Assembly: GCF_900176595.1 (NCBI RefSeq) | Contig: NZ_LT838813.1 | Coordinates: 2,370,001 to 2,434,000 of the forward strand | Length of the DNA: 64,000 nt | From: Aquiflexum balticum DSM 16537 | GTDB taxonomy: Bacteria; Bacteroidota; Bacteroidia; Cytophagales; Cyclobacteriaceae | Direction: 5' to 3' | Shown here: positions 1 through 8,277 of the stretch, piece by piece | Position numbering within the stretch: the stretch's first letter is position 1 | Layout: each line of letters starts with the position of its first letter | Notes under the pieces: generated by a model | Databases searched by the model: none | Told to the model about the DNA's origin: nothing | Seen by the model: only the letters and a program-made list of their open reading frames with translations | Program-made: the position numbers and the translations under genes

Positions 1-99
1 AAGTACCGCGCATAGGATTTGCAAGGCCTCATTTTTCGCTCCTTGAGGTGTGATTTCACCTTTGAGCTTCAGGCCTCCTTTTACTCTGAATGATGACAT
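1..99 (-). CDS. murA: UDP-N-acetylglucosamine 1-carboxyvinyltransferase, N-terminal 33 codons (partial)
   Basis: The first 33 codons of MurA, cut by the window edge. The enzyme transfers enolpyruvate from PEP to UDP-GlcNAc in the cytoplasm, the first committed step of peptidoglycan synthesis. The translation starts MSSFRVKGG and continues with GEITPQGAKNEAL, which matches the conserved MurA N-terminus, including the Lys-Asn pair that binds UDP-GlcNAc. The ATG at 99 directly abuts the stop codon of the DUF4290 gene (100-102), so the two are surely cotranscribed and probably translationally coupled. The active-site loop Cys lies outside the window. Confidence 0.9.
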   Translation of the reverse strand, partial: MSSFRVKGGLKLKGEITPQGAKNEALQILCAVL

Positions 100-780
100 T
101 TATCTACGTTTTTTGGAGTGACCGCCGTTTCTTCTTCTATCGTTTCCACTGAATTTTCTTCTGTTGTGATTGGAAGAGGAAGATTCCGGTTCGGAAGGCA
201 ATTTAAAATCTCTTCTGGTATTGGTTTCAAAAAGTCCCATTTCCCGGACCTTTTCAAGGTCGATATGGAGTTTGCCTTTTGAAAGGGTTTTGATGTCATC
301 AAGGATGATTCCGTCGTCAAAATTCTCTCTGTTCCAAGTGGAATGAAAACTCCGCATCAACTGTCCAATATAGATGATGGCAGCTTCCTGTTCTTCATCA
401 TCTTCAATTTCAACAGCTTTTTCTATCAGTTTCTCAATATTCCTGCCGTAATGTTTGAATTTGATCTCGCCTTTGGGATAACCTACTATTTTCGGTTTTT
501 TGAAAAGGAGTTCTGGTTCAGGTTTGGGATAAGGTCCATCCACATCCAAGGTGAAATTGGACATGATATGCAGGTCATCCCATATTTTCTGATCATTTTC
601 TGTTTTCATTTGGGGGTTGAGCTGTTTGACCATCTCTACCAAGAGGTAAGCACTTTGCGTGCGTTTTTCCCTGTCTTCCATTTCGGCCACGTGAATAGCT
701 AGCCTTTGGATATTTTTTCCGTATTCTTTCAAAATTACTGAATGCTTATTGGTCTCTCCTGTATTCATTTGTCCGCCCAT
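100..780 (-). CDS. DUF4290 family protein
   Basis: A 226-residue protein recognised as the Bacteroidota-specific DUF4290 family, whose function is not established. The N-terminal two thirds is mostly helical with two related segments (YGKNIQRLA near residue 20 and YGRNIEKLI near 110), suggesting an internal duplication. The C-terminus (about 195-226) is very basic, rich in Arg, Lys, Asn and Ser, which suggests nucleic-acid or ribosome contact. It lies immediately upstream of murA with no gap. An alternative start at 768 (MNTGETNK) is also possible; the upstream ATG at 780 gives four extra residues. Confidence 0.85.
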   Translation of the reverse strand: MGGQMNTGETNKHSVILKEYGKNIQRLAIHVAEMEDREKRTQSAYLLVEMVKQLNPQMKTENDQKIWDDLHIMSNFTLDVDGPYPKPEPELLFKKPKIVGYPKGEIKFKHYGRNIEKLIEKAVEIEDDEEQEAAIIYIGQLMRSFHSTWNRENFDDGIILDDIKTLSKGKLHIDLEKVREMGLFETNTRRDFKLPSEPESSSSNHNRRKFSGNDRRRNGGHSKKRR

Positions 781-823
781 TTCTTACATTGTTAATTATA
801 AAAAACTTTTTAATGGGGATTAA

Positions 824-3076
824 TTATTCGATTATTCGAAGCTTCGCAAAGCTAAGTAATAAAGTTTTCTCACCAAAATTATCAAATTGAATTGTTGCTT
901 TTCTGTTAATGCCTTCTATTTCAATTTTTTGGACAGATCCAAAGCCGAATTTTGGATGCTCTACCTTCATGCCTGCTGCCAAATTGTTGGTATTGGATGG
1001 TTTGAAATCCGGGCTTGGGGTATGTACTTTTGCGGTGGTCATCGGTCGGACATTCGGTTTTTGGAGCCCTACAAATCCTGACCTTCCCTCGCTGCTTTCA
1101 TTTCTAAAAGCTCCTGCCATGGAGGCGGATAATTTTTTGTTGACCCTGATACACATAGGATCAACTTCCTCCAAAAACCGACTGGGTTCGCAATTCAGCA
1201 ATCTACCAAATCTATAACGGGTAGTGGCATAAGTAAGGTATAATTTTTCCATGGCACGGGTGGAGGCAACATAAAACAGTCTTCTTTCCTCTTCCAAATC
1301 TTCCCTGCTCTGCATCATCATTTGGGAAGGAAACAGATCTTCTTCCATTCCCACTACAAAAACCTGCTTGAATTCCAATCCTTTTGAAGAGTGGATGGTC
1401 ATCAAGGTCACTGCATCAGTGGTGTCTTTGTCCCGGTCATTATCTGTCAATAAGGCTATTTCCTGAAGAAATGCTCCCAAACTCTTATCTTCATTTTCAG
1501 GATTGTCCACATACTCTTTGATGGCATTGAGGAGTTCCTGTACGTTTTCATAGCGGTTTAAGCCTTCAATGGTCTTGTCCTCATAGAGTTCGCGAAGGAG
1601 TCCTGACTGTTTGGCAATAGAGCTGGCAGCATCAAAAGCATCCTTTCTTTCCATCTCAATGGAGAAACTTTTAATCGTGGTCGAAAAATCATCCACAGCA
1701 TTGGCAGCCCGACCACTCAAAAAATTATTGGCATTGGTCAATACTTCCCAAATCGGGATGTCATGATCATAAGCTGCCACTAATATTTTTTCAACTGTTG
1801 TATCTCCGATTCCCCTTTTTGGGTAATTGATAATTCTTTTAAATGCTTCTTCATCATCCCTATTGACCACGAACCGCATGTAAGCCATCAGGTCCTTGAT
1901 TTCCTTCCTTTGGTAAAATGACAGTCCCCCTACGATTTTGTAGGTAATGTTCATTTTTCTCAATGCTTCCTCCATGGCCCGCGATTGGGAGTTGGTGCGG
2001 TATAAAACCGCAAAATCACTGTTGTTGAGTTTTTTGTTGTTTTTCTCTTCAAAAATAGTGGTGGCCACCATTCTGCCTTCTTCATTATCAGAACTTGCCT
2101 TGATCAGTTCAATTTGATCCCCTTCATGGTTTTGGGTCCAGATGTCTTTTTTGAGTTGGGCTTTGTTTTTGGCAATGATGCTGTTGGCAGCTTGAACAAT
2201 ATTTTTGGTGGAACGGTAATTCTGCTCCAATTTGACCACAAATAGGTCGGGATAGTCTTTCTCGAAATTGAGGATATTCTGTATGTCGGCTCCTCGGAAA
2301 GCGTAGATACTTTGGGCATCGTCACCGACCACACAGATGTTTTGGTGGACTGCGGCCAGTTTTTTGGTGATCAGGTATTGGGAGACATTGGTATCCTGAA
2401 ACTCATCCACCATGACATATTTGAAGCGCTGTTGGTATTTGTTCAATATATCCAAATGGTCTCTGAAAAGTACATTGGTATTGAAGAGCAGGTCATCAAA
2501 ATCCATCGCTCCTGATTTGAAAAGTCTTTTTTGGTAGATCTTATAAATCTCCCCCATTTTGGGTTTCATAGCCGCTTCATCATCGGCTTTGATAAAGGGA
2601 TCATTGAGGTAGGTTTCCCAGGAGATCAGTCTGTTTTTTGCCCCGGAAATCCTGGAAAGCACGGTATTGGGTTTGTAAACCTTATCATCCAGTTTCATTT
2701 CCTTGACCACACTCCGGATAAGGGATTTGCTATCATCGGTATCGTAAATGGAGAAATTTGATGGATAACCGATCTTTTCTGATTCGACCCGGAGAATTTT
2801 GGCAAAAGTGGAGTGGAAAGTCCCCATCCAAGTGTTTCTTGCTTCGAGACCGATCAGTTTCTCGATCCGGTTTTTCATTTCAGCCGCAGCCTTGTTGGTA
2901 AAAGTAAGGGAAAGTATATTGAAAGGATCCACCCCCTTGGCATGGATGAGATGGGCAATTCTGTAAGTCAAAACTCTCGTTTTGCCCGAACCTGCTCCAG
3001 CGATGATCATCAGGGGTCCATCAGTATGTTCTACCGCTTCTCTTTGTGGGGGGTTAAGTCCTTTTAAGTAATCCAT
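824..3076 (-). CDS. ATP-dependent DNA helicase, UvrD/PcrA type
   Basis: A 750-residue superfamily 1A 3'-5' DNA helicase. Family members unwind DNA in nucleotide excision and mismatch repair and strip RecA or stalled RNA polymerase. The Q motif (LNPPQREAV, residues 7-15) is followed by Walker A AGAGSGKT (26-33), motif II VDEFQDTN, motif III GDDAQSIYAFRGA, motif IV QNYRST, motif V TIHSSKGLEF and motif VI YVASTRA. The last ~45 residues (HPKFGFGSV to the end) form the Tudor-like C-terminal domain that in PcrA binds RNA polymerase. Length is normal. Whether it should be called uvrD or pcrA cannot be decided here. Confidence 0.95.
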   Translation of the reverse strand: MDYLKGLNPPQREAVEHTDGPLMIIAGAGSGKTRVLTYRIAHLIHAKGVDPFNILSLTFTNKAAAEMKNRIEKLIGLEARNTWMGTFHSTFAKILRVESEKIGYPSNFSIYDTDDSKSLIRSVVKEMKLDDKVYKPNTVLSRISGAKNRLISWETYLNDPFIKADDEAAMKPKMGEIYKIYQKRLFKSGAMDFDDLLFNTNVLFRDHLDILNKYQQRFKYVMVDEFQDTNVSQYLITKKLAAVHQNICVVGDDAQSIYAFRGADIQNILNFEKDYPDLFVVKLEQNYRSTKNIVQAANSIIAKNKAQLKKDIWTQNHEGDQIELIKASSDNEEGRMVATTIFEEKNNKKLNNSDFAVLYRTNSQSRAMEEALRKMNITYKIVGGLSFYQRKEIKDLMAYMRFVVNRDDEEAFKRIINYPKRGIGDTTVEKILVAAYDHDIPIWEVLTNANNFLSGRAANAVDDFSTTIKSFSIEMERKDAFDAASSIAKQSGLLRELYEDKTIEGLNRYENVQELLNAIKEYVDNPENEDKSLGAFLQEIALLTDNDRDKDTTDAVTLMTIHSSKGLEFKQVFVVGMEEDLFPSQMMMQSREDLEEERRLFYVASTRAMEKLYLTYATTRYRFGRLLNCEPSRFLEEVDPMCIRVNKKLSASMAGAFRNESSEGRSGFVGLQKPNVRPMTTAKVHTPSPDFKPSNTNNLAAGMKVEHPKFGFGSVQKIEIEGINRKATIQFDNFGEKTLLLSFAKLRIIE

Positions 3077-3102
3077 TTCAAATCCAAAATTTCAATAAGC
3101 TT

Positions 3103-3110
3103 CAAAGGTA
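3103..3110 (-). promoter_or_regulatory. Possible -7 element for the UvrD/PcrA gene
   Basis: On the minus strand this reads TACCTTTG, an exact match to the Bacteroidota -7 consensus TAnnTTTG. Transcription would start near 3098, giving a leader of about 22 bases before the ATG at 3076. No good TTTG -33 element was seen at the expected distance, so this is a tentative call. Confidence 0.35.
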
Positions 3111-3258
3111 ATTGAAAATCTACCGGGAAGGAAGGTTGAATTTCCTCAATATTAAGTAGTAGGTGTTTTTTGTCTAAGTAAAACACTAACCTGATGTAGA
3201 AGATTTCAATGTGATAGTAGGGTATTTGGTTTTGATTATAAACAAACCATATTCATGG

Positions 3259-4107
3259 TTACTCCCCTTTTTTCCACTTCCACCTGTTATGGCTCCAAAG
3301 ATAAAGTTCGGGATATTCTCTGATGTTGGCTTCCAAGAGTCTGATAAACTCATCCGTGATGCTGTGGTCCGGTTCGTCTAAATATGGCGGAGTACCGATT
3401 ATCTCATAATTGAATATGTAATGACCTCTTTTTGGCTTACTGACATTTGAATAGAAAACAGCATGATTGAATCTTTTTGTAAGTTTTTCCGCACCTTCAA
3501 AAAAAGCCGTTTCCCTGTTCATAAAATTCGTCCAATATCGTATTTCTCGGTTGTTGGGGCGCTGATCTGCTGCAAGAACTATGCACCTTGGCTGCGCCCG
3601 TTTTCGTAGATAATCTTTTTGAAACAAATCTTTTTCGACCATAGATCCTCCAAACCTTGTCCTGATTTTCATCATCAACTTTTCGAAAAACGGGCTTTTT
3701 ACTTTTGTATATACCACATCTAATTTGTTGGAGACATTCGCCATCATTTGCTGCAAGTGCATTTCCCAGTTGAAAAAATGTCCTGTCAGACCAATGATTA
3801 CCTGACCATTTTGAATGGCTTCCAAAACGATTTCTTTATTTTCAATTTTGACCCTTTTGTCCAAATCTTCTTTTGAAATAGTGTACATTTTGATGATTTC
3901 GGCAAAGGAATCTGTAAGGTTTCGGTAAAATTTTTTAGCAATCTTTTTCCGTTCTTTGTCAGACTTTTCTGGAAATGCATGCAATAAATTATCAAAAATG
4001 ACTTTTTGTCGGTATTTCAAAACGTGGTATCCTAATAGATATAGGATATCTGAAAAAAAATACAATATCCAAAAGGGTAAATATGATATTAATTTGATTA
4101 GAAACAT
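3259..4107 (-). CDS. Lysophospholipid/lipid A acyltransferase (LpxL/HtrB-like)
   Basis: A 282-residue member of the HtrB/LpxL acyltransferase family, which adds secondary acyl chains to lipid A at the inner membrane. A hydrophobic N-terminal segment (about residues 3-32) is the membrane anchor. The family's HX4D/E catalytic motif is seen as GHFFNWEM, with H110 and E115. Other family signatures are ADQRP (residues near 178) and a conserved C-terminal region ending near YLWSHNRWKWK. Length is slightly short for E. coli LpxL (about 306) but typical for Bacteroidota. It is divergent from the ECF sigma gene at 4230. Confidence 0.87.
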   Translation of the reverse strand: MFLIKLISYLPFWILYFFSDILYLLGYHVLKYRQKVIFDNLLHAFPEKSDKERKKIAKKFYRNLTDSFAEIIKMYTISKEDLDKRVKIENKEIVLEAIQNGQVIIGLTGHFFNWEMHLQQMMANVSNKLDVVYTKVKSPFFEKLMMKIRTRFGGSMVEKDLFQKDYLRKRAQPRCIVLAADQRPNNREIRYWTNFMNRETAFFEGAEKLTKRFNHAVFYSNVSKPKRGHYIFNYEIIGTPPYLDEPDHSITDEFIRLLEANIREYPELYLWSHNRWKWKKGE

Positions 4108-4229
4108 GTCTTTAGGTTTGGCCTCCGAAATCTGAAATCCTCAATTCGGGTTTTCAAAATAAGCCAAAAGCCCTGACTTTATTCAAAAAAATTAGCGTTA
4201 AATTCACCTATTGATTACTTTTGAACCTT

Positions 4230-4823
4230 ATGTCTGAAGTCCAGAGAAAAAAATATTCCGATAAGGAAAAGAATTCCATTTTTGATCAGGAATTTATGCC
4301 CCACATAGATTCCATGTACAATTTTGGATATAGACTTACCTTTGATGAAGATGACGCCAAAGACCTTGTGCAAGACACTTATCTTAAGGCTTACCGCTTT
4401 ATCAATTCTTTTGAACAGGGGACAAATGCCAAGGCTTGGCTTTTCAGGATCCTTAAAAACTCCTTTATCAACGATTACAGGAAAAAAAGCAAACAGCCTG
4501 CGAAAATTGATTATCAGGAAGTTGAAACCTACTACAATTCTGAAGATGTAGACTATGGCATCACCACAGATTTGAGGGTGGATGCGGTGAAGGATATGCT
4601 CGGAGATGAGATTTCCAATGCTCTAAACAGCTTGGCAGTAGATTTTAGGACAGTTATTATTCTATGTGATTTGGAGGGATTTACTTATGAAGAGATGGCC
4701 AAGATTCTGGATATTCCCATTGGCACTGTCAGGTCAAGGTTACACAGGGCAAGGAACTTATTGAAGGAGAAATTGCGTTCGTACGCTCAGGACATGGGGT
4801 ACAAAACTGATGAAGAAGAATAA
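4230..4823 (+). CDS. ECF RNA polymerase sigma factor, SigR-like
   Basis: A 197-residue ECF sigma factor with region 2 (DLVQDTYLKAYRF, then AWLFRILKNSFINDYRKK) and region 4 (GFTYEEMAKILDIPIGTVRSRLHRARN). The wording of region 2 is close to actinobacterial SigR, the disulfide-stress sigma factor. The next gene encodes a RsrA-like zinc anti-sigma protein, which supports that reading. The ATG at 4230 is preferred over the TTG at 4221. TACTTTTG (4216-4223) lies too close to the start to be an ordinary promoter unless the mRNA is leaderless. The inducing signal is inferred, not seen. Confidence 0.9.
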   Translation: MSEVQRKKYSDKEKNSIFDQEFMPHIDSMYNFGYRLTFDEDDAKDLVQDTYLKAYRFINSFEQGTNAKAWLFRILKNSFINDYRKKSKQPAKIDYQEVETYYNSEDVDYGITTDLRVDAVKDMLGDEISNALNSLAVDFRTVIILCDLEGFTYEEMAKILDIPIGTVRSRLHRARNLLKEKLRSYAQDMGYKTDEEE

Positions 4824-4906
4824 ATCACTCTTTTTTTAAACAAAAGGAACTATCTCATAGAAAAATAACATTGAAGAGAAAAGTAAGGATTACCAATTAA
4901 ATTATC

Positions 4907-5179
4907 ATGGACAAAAACTTAGAATCACCCGGAGATAGGAAATTGTCGTGTTCTGACGTCAGCAAATGCTTTGAGTTATTGGAAAGCATCTTGGACGGAG
5001 AGGAAATTCCAGGTTCTCAGGAGATACTTAAAGAAAAATTGGCAAAATGTCAACCTTGTTTCCAACACTTCCATTTGGAAAAGGCCATCAAGGAAGTGTT
5101 GCGGACAAAATGTACCAAGCATTCGGTACCCGGTGATGTCATTGCAAGTATCCGTGAAAAAATTCAGGATATTAAATAG
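4907..5179 (+). CDS. Putative zinc-type anti-sigma factor (RsrA-like)
   Basis: A 90-residue cytosolic protein, with no membrane segment, 83 bases after the sigma gene. It shares with RsrA an N-terminal Cys (C21, in KCFELLESILDGEE), the paired CQPC (C48, C51), and a further Cys (C69), in the same order and spacing as the RsrA zinc and redox cysteines. RsrA-type factors bind their sigma partner when reduced and zinc-loaded and release it on disulfide formation. The usual His four residues before the first Cys of the pair is a Lys here (K44), so the site is not the standard HxxxCxxC. H54 and H56 lie nearby and could substitute. Confidence 0.75.
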   Translation: MDKNLESPGDRKLSCSDVSKCFELLESILDGEEIPGSQEILKEKLAKCQPCFQHFHLEKAIKEVLRTKCTKHSVPGDVIASIREKIQDIK

Positions 5180-5185
5180 GTTTTT

Positions 5186-5758
5186 ATGACGAAGGGAAAA
5201 GCGATAATTTTTTCTGCACCCTCAGGTTCAGGTAAAACCACCATAGTCCGACATCTTCTTCAAAAATTCCCTAACCTCGGTTTTTCAATTTCAGCTTCAA
5301 CAAGAGATAAAAGAGGAAGAACTGAACAACACGGCAAGGATTATTATTTTTTGACCCCAGAGGAATTCAAAGCCAAAATAGATCAAAATGATTTTATAGA
5401 GTGGGAGGAGGTCTATGAAGGTAATTTTTACGGTACTCTTAAAGAAGAAATACAAAGACTTTGGGACAGTGGCAAACATGTGATTTTTGATGTGGATGTC
5501 AAGGGAGGCATCAATCTTAAAAAATATTTTGGTGATAAGGCCTTGGCCATTTATGTGAAAGTCCCTTCATTGGAGGTTTTACATGAAAGATTGAAAGACA
5601 GAGGTACTGAATCTGAAGAAAGTCTTTCGAGAAGGTTGTACAAAGCCAAATTTGAATCCACCTTTGAAGATAAGTTTGATACGACCATCTTGAATGACGA
5701 TATCAATAAATCATTTGCGCAGGCAGTAAAACTTGTAGGAGATTTTATCTCCAAATAA
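5186..5758 (+). CDS. gmk: Guanylate kinase
   Basis: A 190-residue guanylate kinase, converting GMP and ATP to GDP and ADP in the cytoplasm. The P-loop is APSGSGKT at residues 11-18. The GMP-binding region shows STRDKRGRTEQHGKDYYF (about 38-55), and the conserved YGT and DVDVKGG follow. Length is normal for the bacterial enzyme. It starts 7 bases after the anti-sigma gene and ends 13 bases before nadD, so the run sigma, anti-sigma, gmk, nadD may be one transcript; the tie to the sigma factor is probably only positional. Confidence 0.96.
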   Translation: MTKGKAIIFSAPSGSGKTTIVRHLLQKFPNLGFSISASTRDKRGRTEQHGKDYYFLTPEEFKAKIDQNDFIEWEEVYEGNFYGTLKEEIQRLWDSGKHVIFDVDVKGGINLKKYFGDKALAIYVKVPSLEVLHERLKDRGTESEESLSRRLYKAKFESTFEDKFDTTILNDDINKSFAQAVKLVGDFISK

Positions 5759-5771
5759 AAACCCGTTCGTT

Positions 5772-6338
5772 TTGAAAATAGGATTGTTTTTCGGATCTTT
5801 TAATCCAATTCACATAGGCCATTTGATCATCGCCAATGTGATGCAGGACAGAGCAGACTTAGATGAAATCTGGTTTGTGGTCAGCCCGCAAAATCCATTG
5901 AAGAAACAAACATCTCTGATACATGAGTTTGATCGGCTTAAGATGGTAGAGCTCGCCATCGCCGATCATTTTTATTTTAGGGTATCAGATGTGGAATTCC
6001 ACATGCCCCGCCCGAGTTATACGATTGATACGCTCACCTATTTATCAGACAAACATCCCCAACATGATTTTAAACTGATAATAGGTGGAGATAATCTGAC
6101 CCATTTCCACAAATGGAAAAACCATGAGACCCTCCTAGAGGAATACGGACTGTATGTCTATCCGAGACCGGGAGAGCAAAACAAAATGGATCATCCGAAT
6201 ATACGGTATGTTGAAGCGCCTTTGATGGATATTTCAGCTACTTTTATTCGGCAGACTATCAAAAGTGGTCATTCAGTCAAATATCTCTTGCCTCAAGCTG
6301 TGGAGGATTATATAAGAGATAAGAAGCTTTTTTTCTAG
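5772..6338 (+). CDS. nadD: Nicotinate-nucleotide adenylyltransferase
   Basis: A 188-residue NadD, which joins nicotinate mononucleotide and ATP to make deamido-NAD in NAD biosynthesis. The nucleotidyltransferase signature GSFNPIHIGH is at residues 8-17 and the second motif ISATFIRQTIKSG is near the C-terminus, with the SxTxxR phosphate-binding pattern. The start is a TTG at 5772 (MKIGLFFG); no ATG is available that preserves the first beta strand and the GSFNP motif. Length is typical. Confidence 0.95.
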   Translation: MKIGLFFGSFNPIHIGHLIIANVMQDRADLDEIWFVVSPQNPLKKQTSLIHEFDRLKMVELAIADHFYFRVSDVEFHMPRPSYTIDTLTYLSDKHPQHDFKLIIGGDNLTHFHKWKNHETLLEEYGLYVYPRPGEQNKMDHPNIRYVEAPLMDISATFIRQTIKSGHSVKYLLPQAVEDYIRDKKLFF

Positions 6339-6559
6339 AATAGCTTACTTTTTAAATCACCTCGGTTATACCAAATTAACCTTAAATAAATCCCAAAGAT
6401 TTGAGCAGTAGTTTTTGGTTTTTGATTAATGGATACCCCTCTTTGGAAAGTGGCAAATCCCATCCCATGAACAGCCCTTTCCTGCTTAATGTCGGCCATG
6501 TTGGTTCTGATTTCCTCAAAAAATGAGTTTTTTAGTGTTTGCAGGAATAAATCAGCAAT
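6335..6559 (-). pseudogene. Unrecognised 75-codon open frame, possible decayed gene
   Basis: On the minus strand an open frame runs from just inside a TAA at 6560-6562 to a TAG at 6335-6337 that overlaps the nadD stop. The only ATG with a sensible continuation is at 6499 (MADIKQERAVHGMGFATFQR). Upstream of it the frame is still protein-like (QTLKNSFFEEIRTN) but has no start codon, which suggests a gene that has lost its 5' end. The composition looks protein-like rather than random, but I recognise no family. It could also be chance. Confidence 0.25.
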
Positions 6560-6619
6560 TTATTGTAAATATTTCAAGTATTGTTGGTAAATTAAAGGGT
6601 GTTTTTAAGGGTCAATATT

Positions 6620-7576
6620 ATGAAATACCTTTTATTTTTAATAGCTGGTTTTTGTTTGTGTTCCTGTCAGAATGATTCAGAACAGGAACCTATCATTGAT
6701 TTGGGACCAAGGCCTTATTCTGAAAGAGAGACTCTGAAGGCATTAGAAAAACATCCTGCATTTATAGATGTCGCTGTGGTTCCAAAAGAGGGATCTGATC
6801 CGGAATATTTTTTTGTACTTGAGCTGGAAAGTCACGAGGAACCCAAAATTCTGAGTCCTGTTGAATCAAAGATGGTTTGTGAATTTTATTTTACTTCCGG
6901 TTCAGTTGAAAATTGTCCTTCGCTATATCACTATCTGTATTTGCAACTGGGAAATAGGAATCCCTTGGAAAGGGTATATGTGGCAGTTTCAGGAGAAATT
7001 AAAGCTTCGCATCAATCAGATGAATTACCCGGAGCTCCATTTATTTTGAATAAACTTGAAAAAATAACGCATTGTCAGGCTACTTGGGCAGAAAGAAATT
7101 CAGAAGAAGTTTTAACAGATATTCCTTGGAGATTTGTAGGGTTCATTGATAATTCAGATCAGATTTATTCTCATCCTGCCTGTGAAGACCAAAATTTCCA
7201 ATTATTTTTTAGAAGTGAAATAGATCCCGTTGACCCGCCATTTCTAATTGGTGATGACCCCGCGATAAAATATTTTTTCATTAAGTCCTCCGTTTGGGTT
7301 CGCCAAAAACCCGGAAGTTGGATTAAGGTTTACACGCAAACACAAGAAAACAAGATCGCAATTTCTACTGCCCTCTTTCCCCTTTTAACAAACCCCGGTC
7401 CTGCCATTTTGCCATCAAACAACTATAATATCCTTACCCGTGAAGTGATAAACAAATATGATAGTTTACAACTTTTGTTAAGGCAGGGAGACGAGATTGA
7501 ATATAATATCAAAAACAATTTGATGAAGTTATATAACCCAAAAAATGATCTGGGGGCACTTTTTGTAAAAGACTGA
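6620..7576 (+). CDS. Hypothetical lipoprotein
   Basis: A 318-residue predicted lipoprotein of unknown function. The N-terminus MKYLLFLIAGFCLCSC is a short signal peptide with a lipobox ending at a Cys near residue 16, followed by QNDSEQEP, an acidic stretch that in this phylum often marks surface export. The mature part contains several Cys and aromatic residues but no motif I recognise. The ATG at 6620 is chosen because it begins the signal peptide; a GTG at 6599 would add seven residues ahead of it. It stands alone, with the convergent sigma gene downstream. Confidence 0.7.
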   Translation: MKYLLFLIAGFCLCSCQNDSEQEPIIDLGPRPYSERETLKALEKHPAFIDVAVVPKEGSDPEYFFVLELESHEEPKILSPVESKMVCEFYFTSGSVENCPSLYHYLYLQLGNRNPLERVYVAVSGEIKASHQSDELPGAPFILNKLEKITHCQATWAERNSEEVLTDIPWRFVGFIDNSDQIYSHPACEDQNFQLFFRSEIDPVDPPFLIGDDPAIKYFFIKSSVWVRQKPGSWIKVYTQTQENKIAISTALFPLLTNPGPAILPSNNYNILTREVINKYDSLQLLLRQGDEIEYNIKNNLMKLYNPKNDLGALFVKD

Positions 7577-7665
7577 CTGATCTAGGTTTAATTCTGATTT
7601 TTTAAAGCCACTTATTTCCAGAATAGTATTTTTCAGTCAATTAATTTGAGTTAGATGGGACATTA

Positions 7666-8277
7666 TCAAATATGTCTTTCCTTACCTTGCGCTATCTCAT
7701 ATAAAAGCTCTCTCGATCTGTGCAATTGTGCCTTAACGGTACCCAATGGTTTTTCCAATTCCTGGGCAATTTCCTCATAAGACAATTCATCAAAATATCG
7801 AAGCTGTACTAACTTCCTGTATTTGGCTGGCAGTTTATCCACAAAAATCCTTACCATCTCAATCCTTTGTGATCTGATATATTCATCCTGAGGATTATTG
7901 TCATCGTCCTCCACATCTATGGTGACAGCATTTCCGCCATCGTCACTCATGGTAGTGTTGAGACTCATGGTCTTTAACTTTTTCTTTCGAATAAAATCTA
8001 TGGTATTGTTAGTGGCTATTCTGAAAAGCCAGGTACTGAATGTATAATCCTTTTTGAATTTGTGGAGATTTTTGAATGCTTTGGCAAAAGCCTCCATGGT
8101 CAGATCTTCCGCATCATCTGCGTCCCTGATCATTTTGAGAATCATAAAATAAACCGCCTTTTTATAGCGCTTCATCAACATGGCATAGGCTTGCTGATCT
8201 TTGTCAATGACAGCTTTGTCAATGAGATCAAAATCCTCTAATGCCTTGTTTGAAAATCCTCTTTCGTTTATTTCCAT
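7666..8277 (-). CDS. ECF RNA polymerase sigma factor
   Basis: A 203-residue ECF sigma factor. Region 2 is seen as DADDAEDLTMEAFAKAFKNLHKF with TWLFRIATNNTIDFIRKKK; region 4 as LSYEEIAQELEKPLGTVKAQLHRSRELL. An acidic linker (DVEDDDNNPQDE) separates them. No anti-sigma gene is adjacent. Its ATG overlaps the stop of the upstream glycosyltransferase by 10 bases, so the two are cotranscribed and this sigma factor is probably translationally coupled to a membrane glycosyltransferase. Its regulon cannot be read from here. Confidence 0.92.
   Translation of the reverse strand: MEINERGFSNKALEDFDLIDKAVIDKDQQAYAMLMKRYKKAVYFMILKMIRDADDAEDLTMEAFAKAFKNLHKFKKDYTFSTWLFRIATNNTIDFIRKKKLKTMSLNTTMSDDGGNAVTIDVEDDDNNPQDEYIRSQRIEMVRIFVDKLPAKYRKLVQLRYFDELSYEEIAQELEKPLGTVKAQLHRSRELLYEIAQGKERHI

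Noticed and set aside
3163-3186. Hairpin GTGTTTT/AAAACAC as a terminator for the acyltransferase gene.
   Set aside because: The stem is only seven A/T-rich pairs and no T-run follows on the minus strand.
4216-4223. TACTTTTG just ahead of the SigR-like sigma gene.
   Set aside because: Only six bases from the ATG and no -33 box. It may be chance, or the gene may use another sigma factor's promoter.
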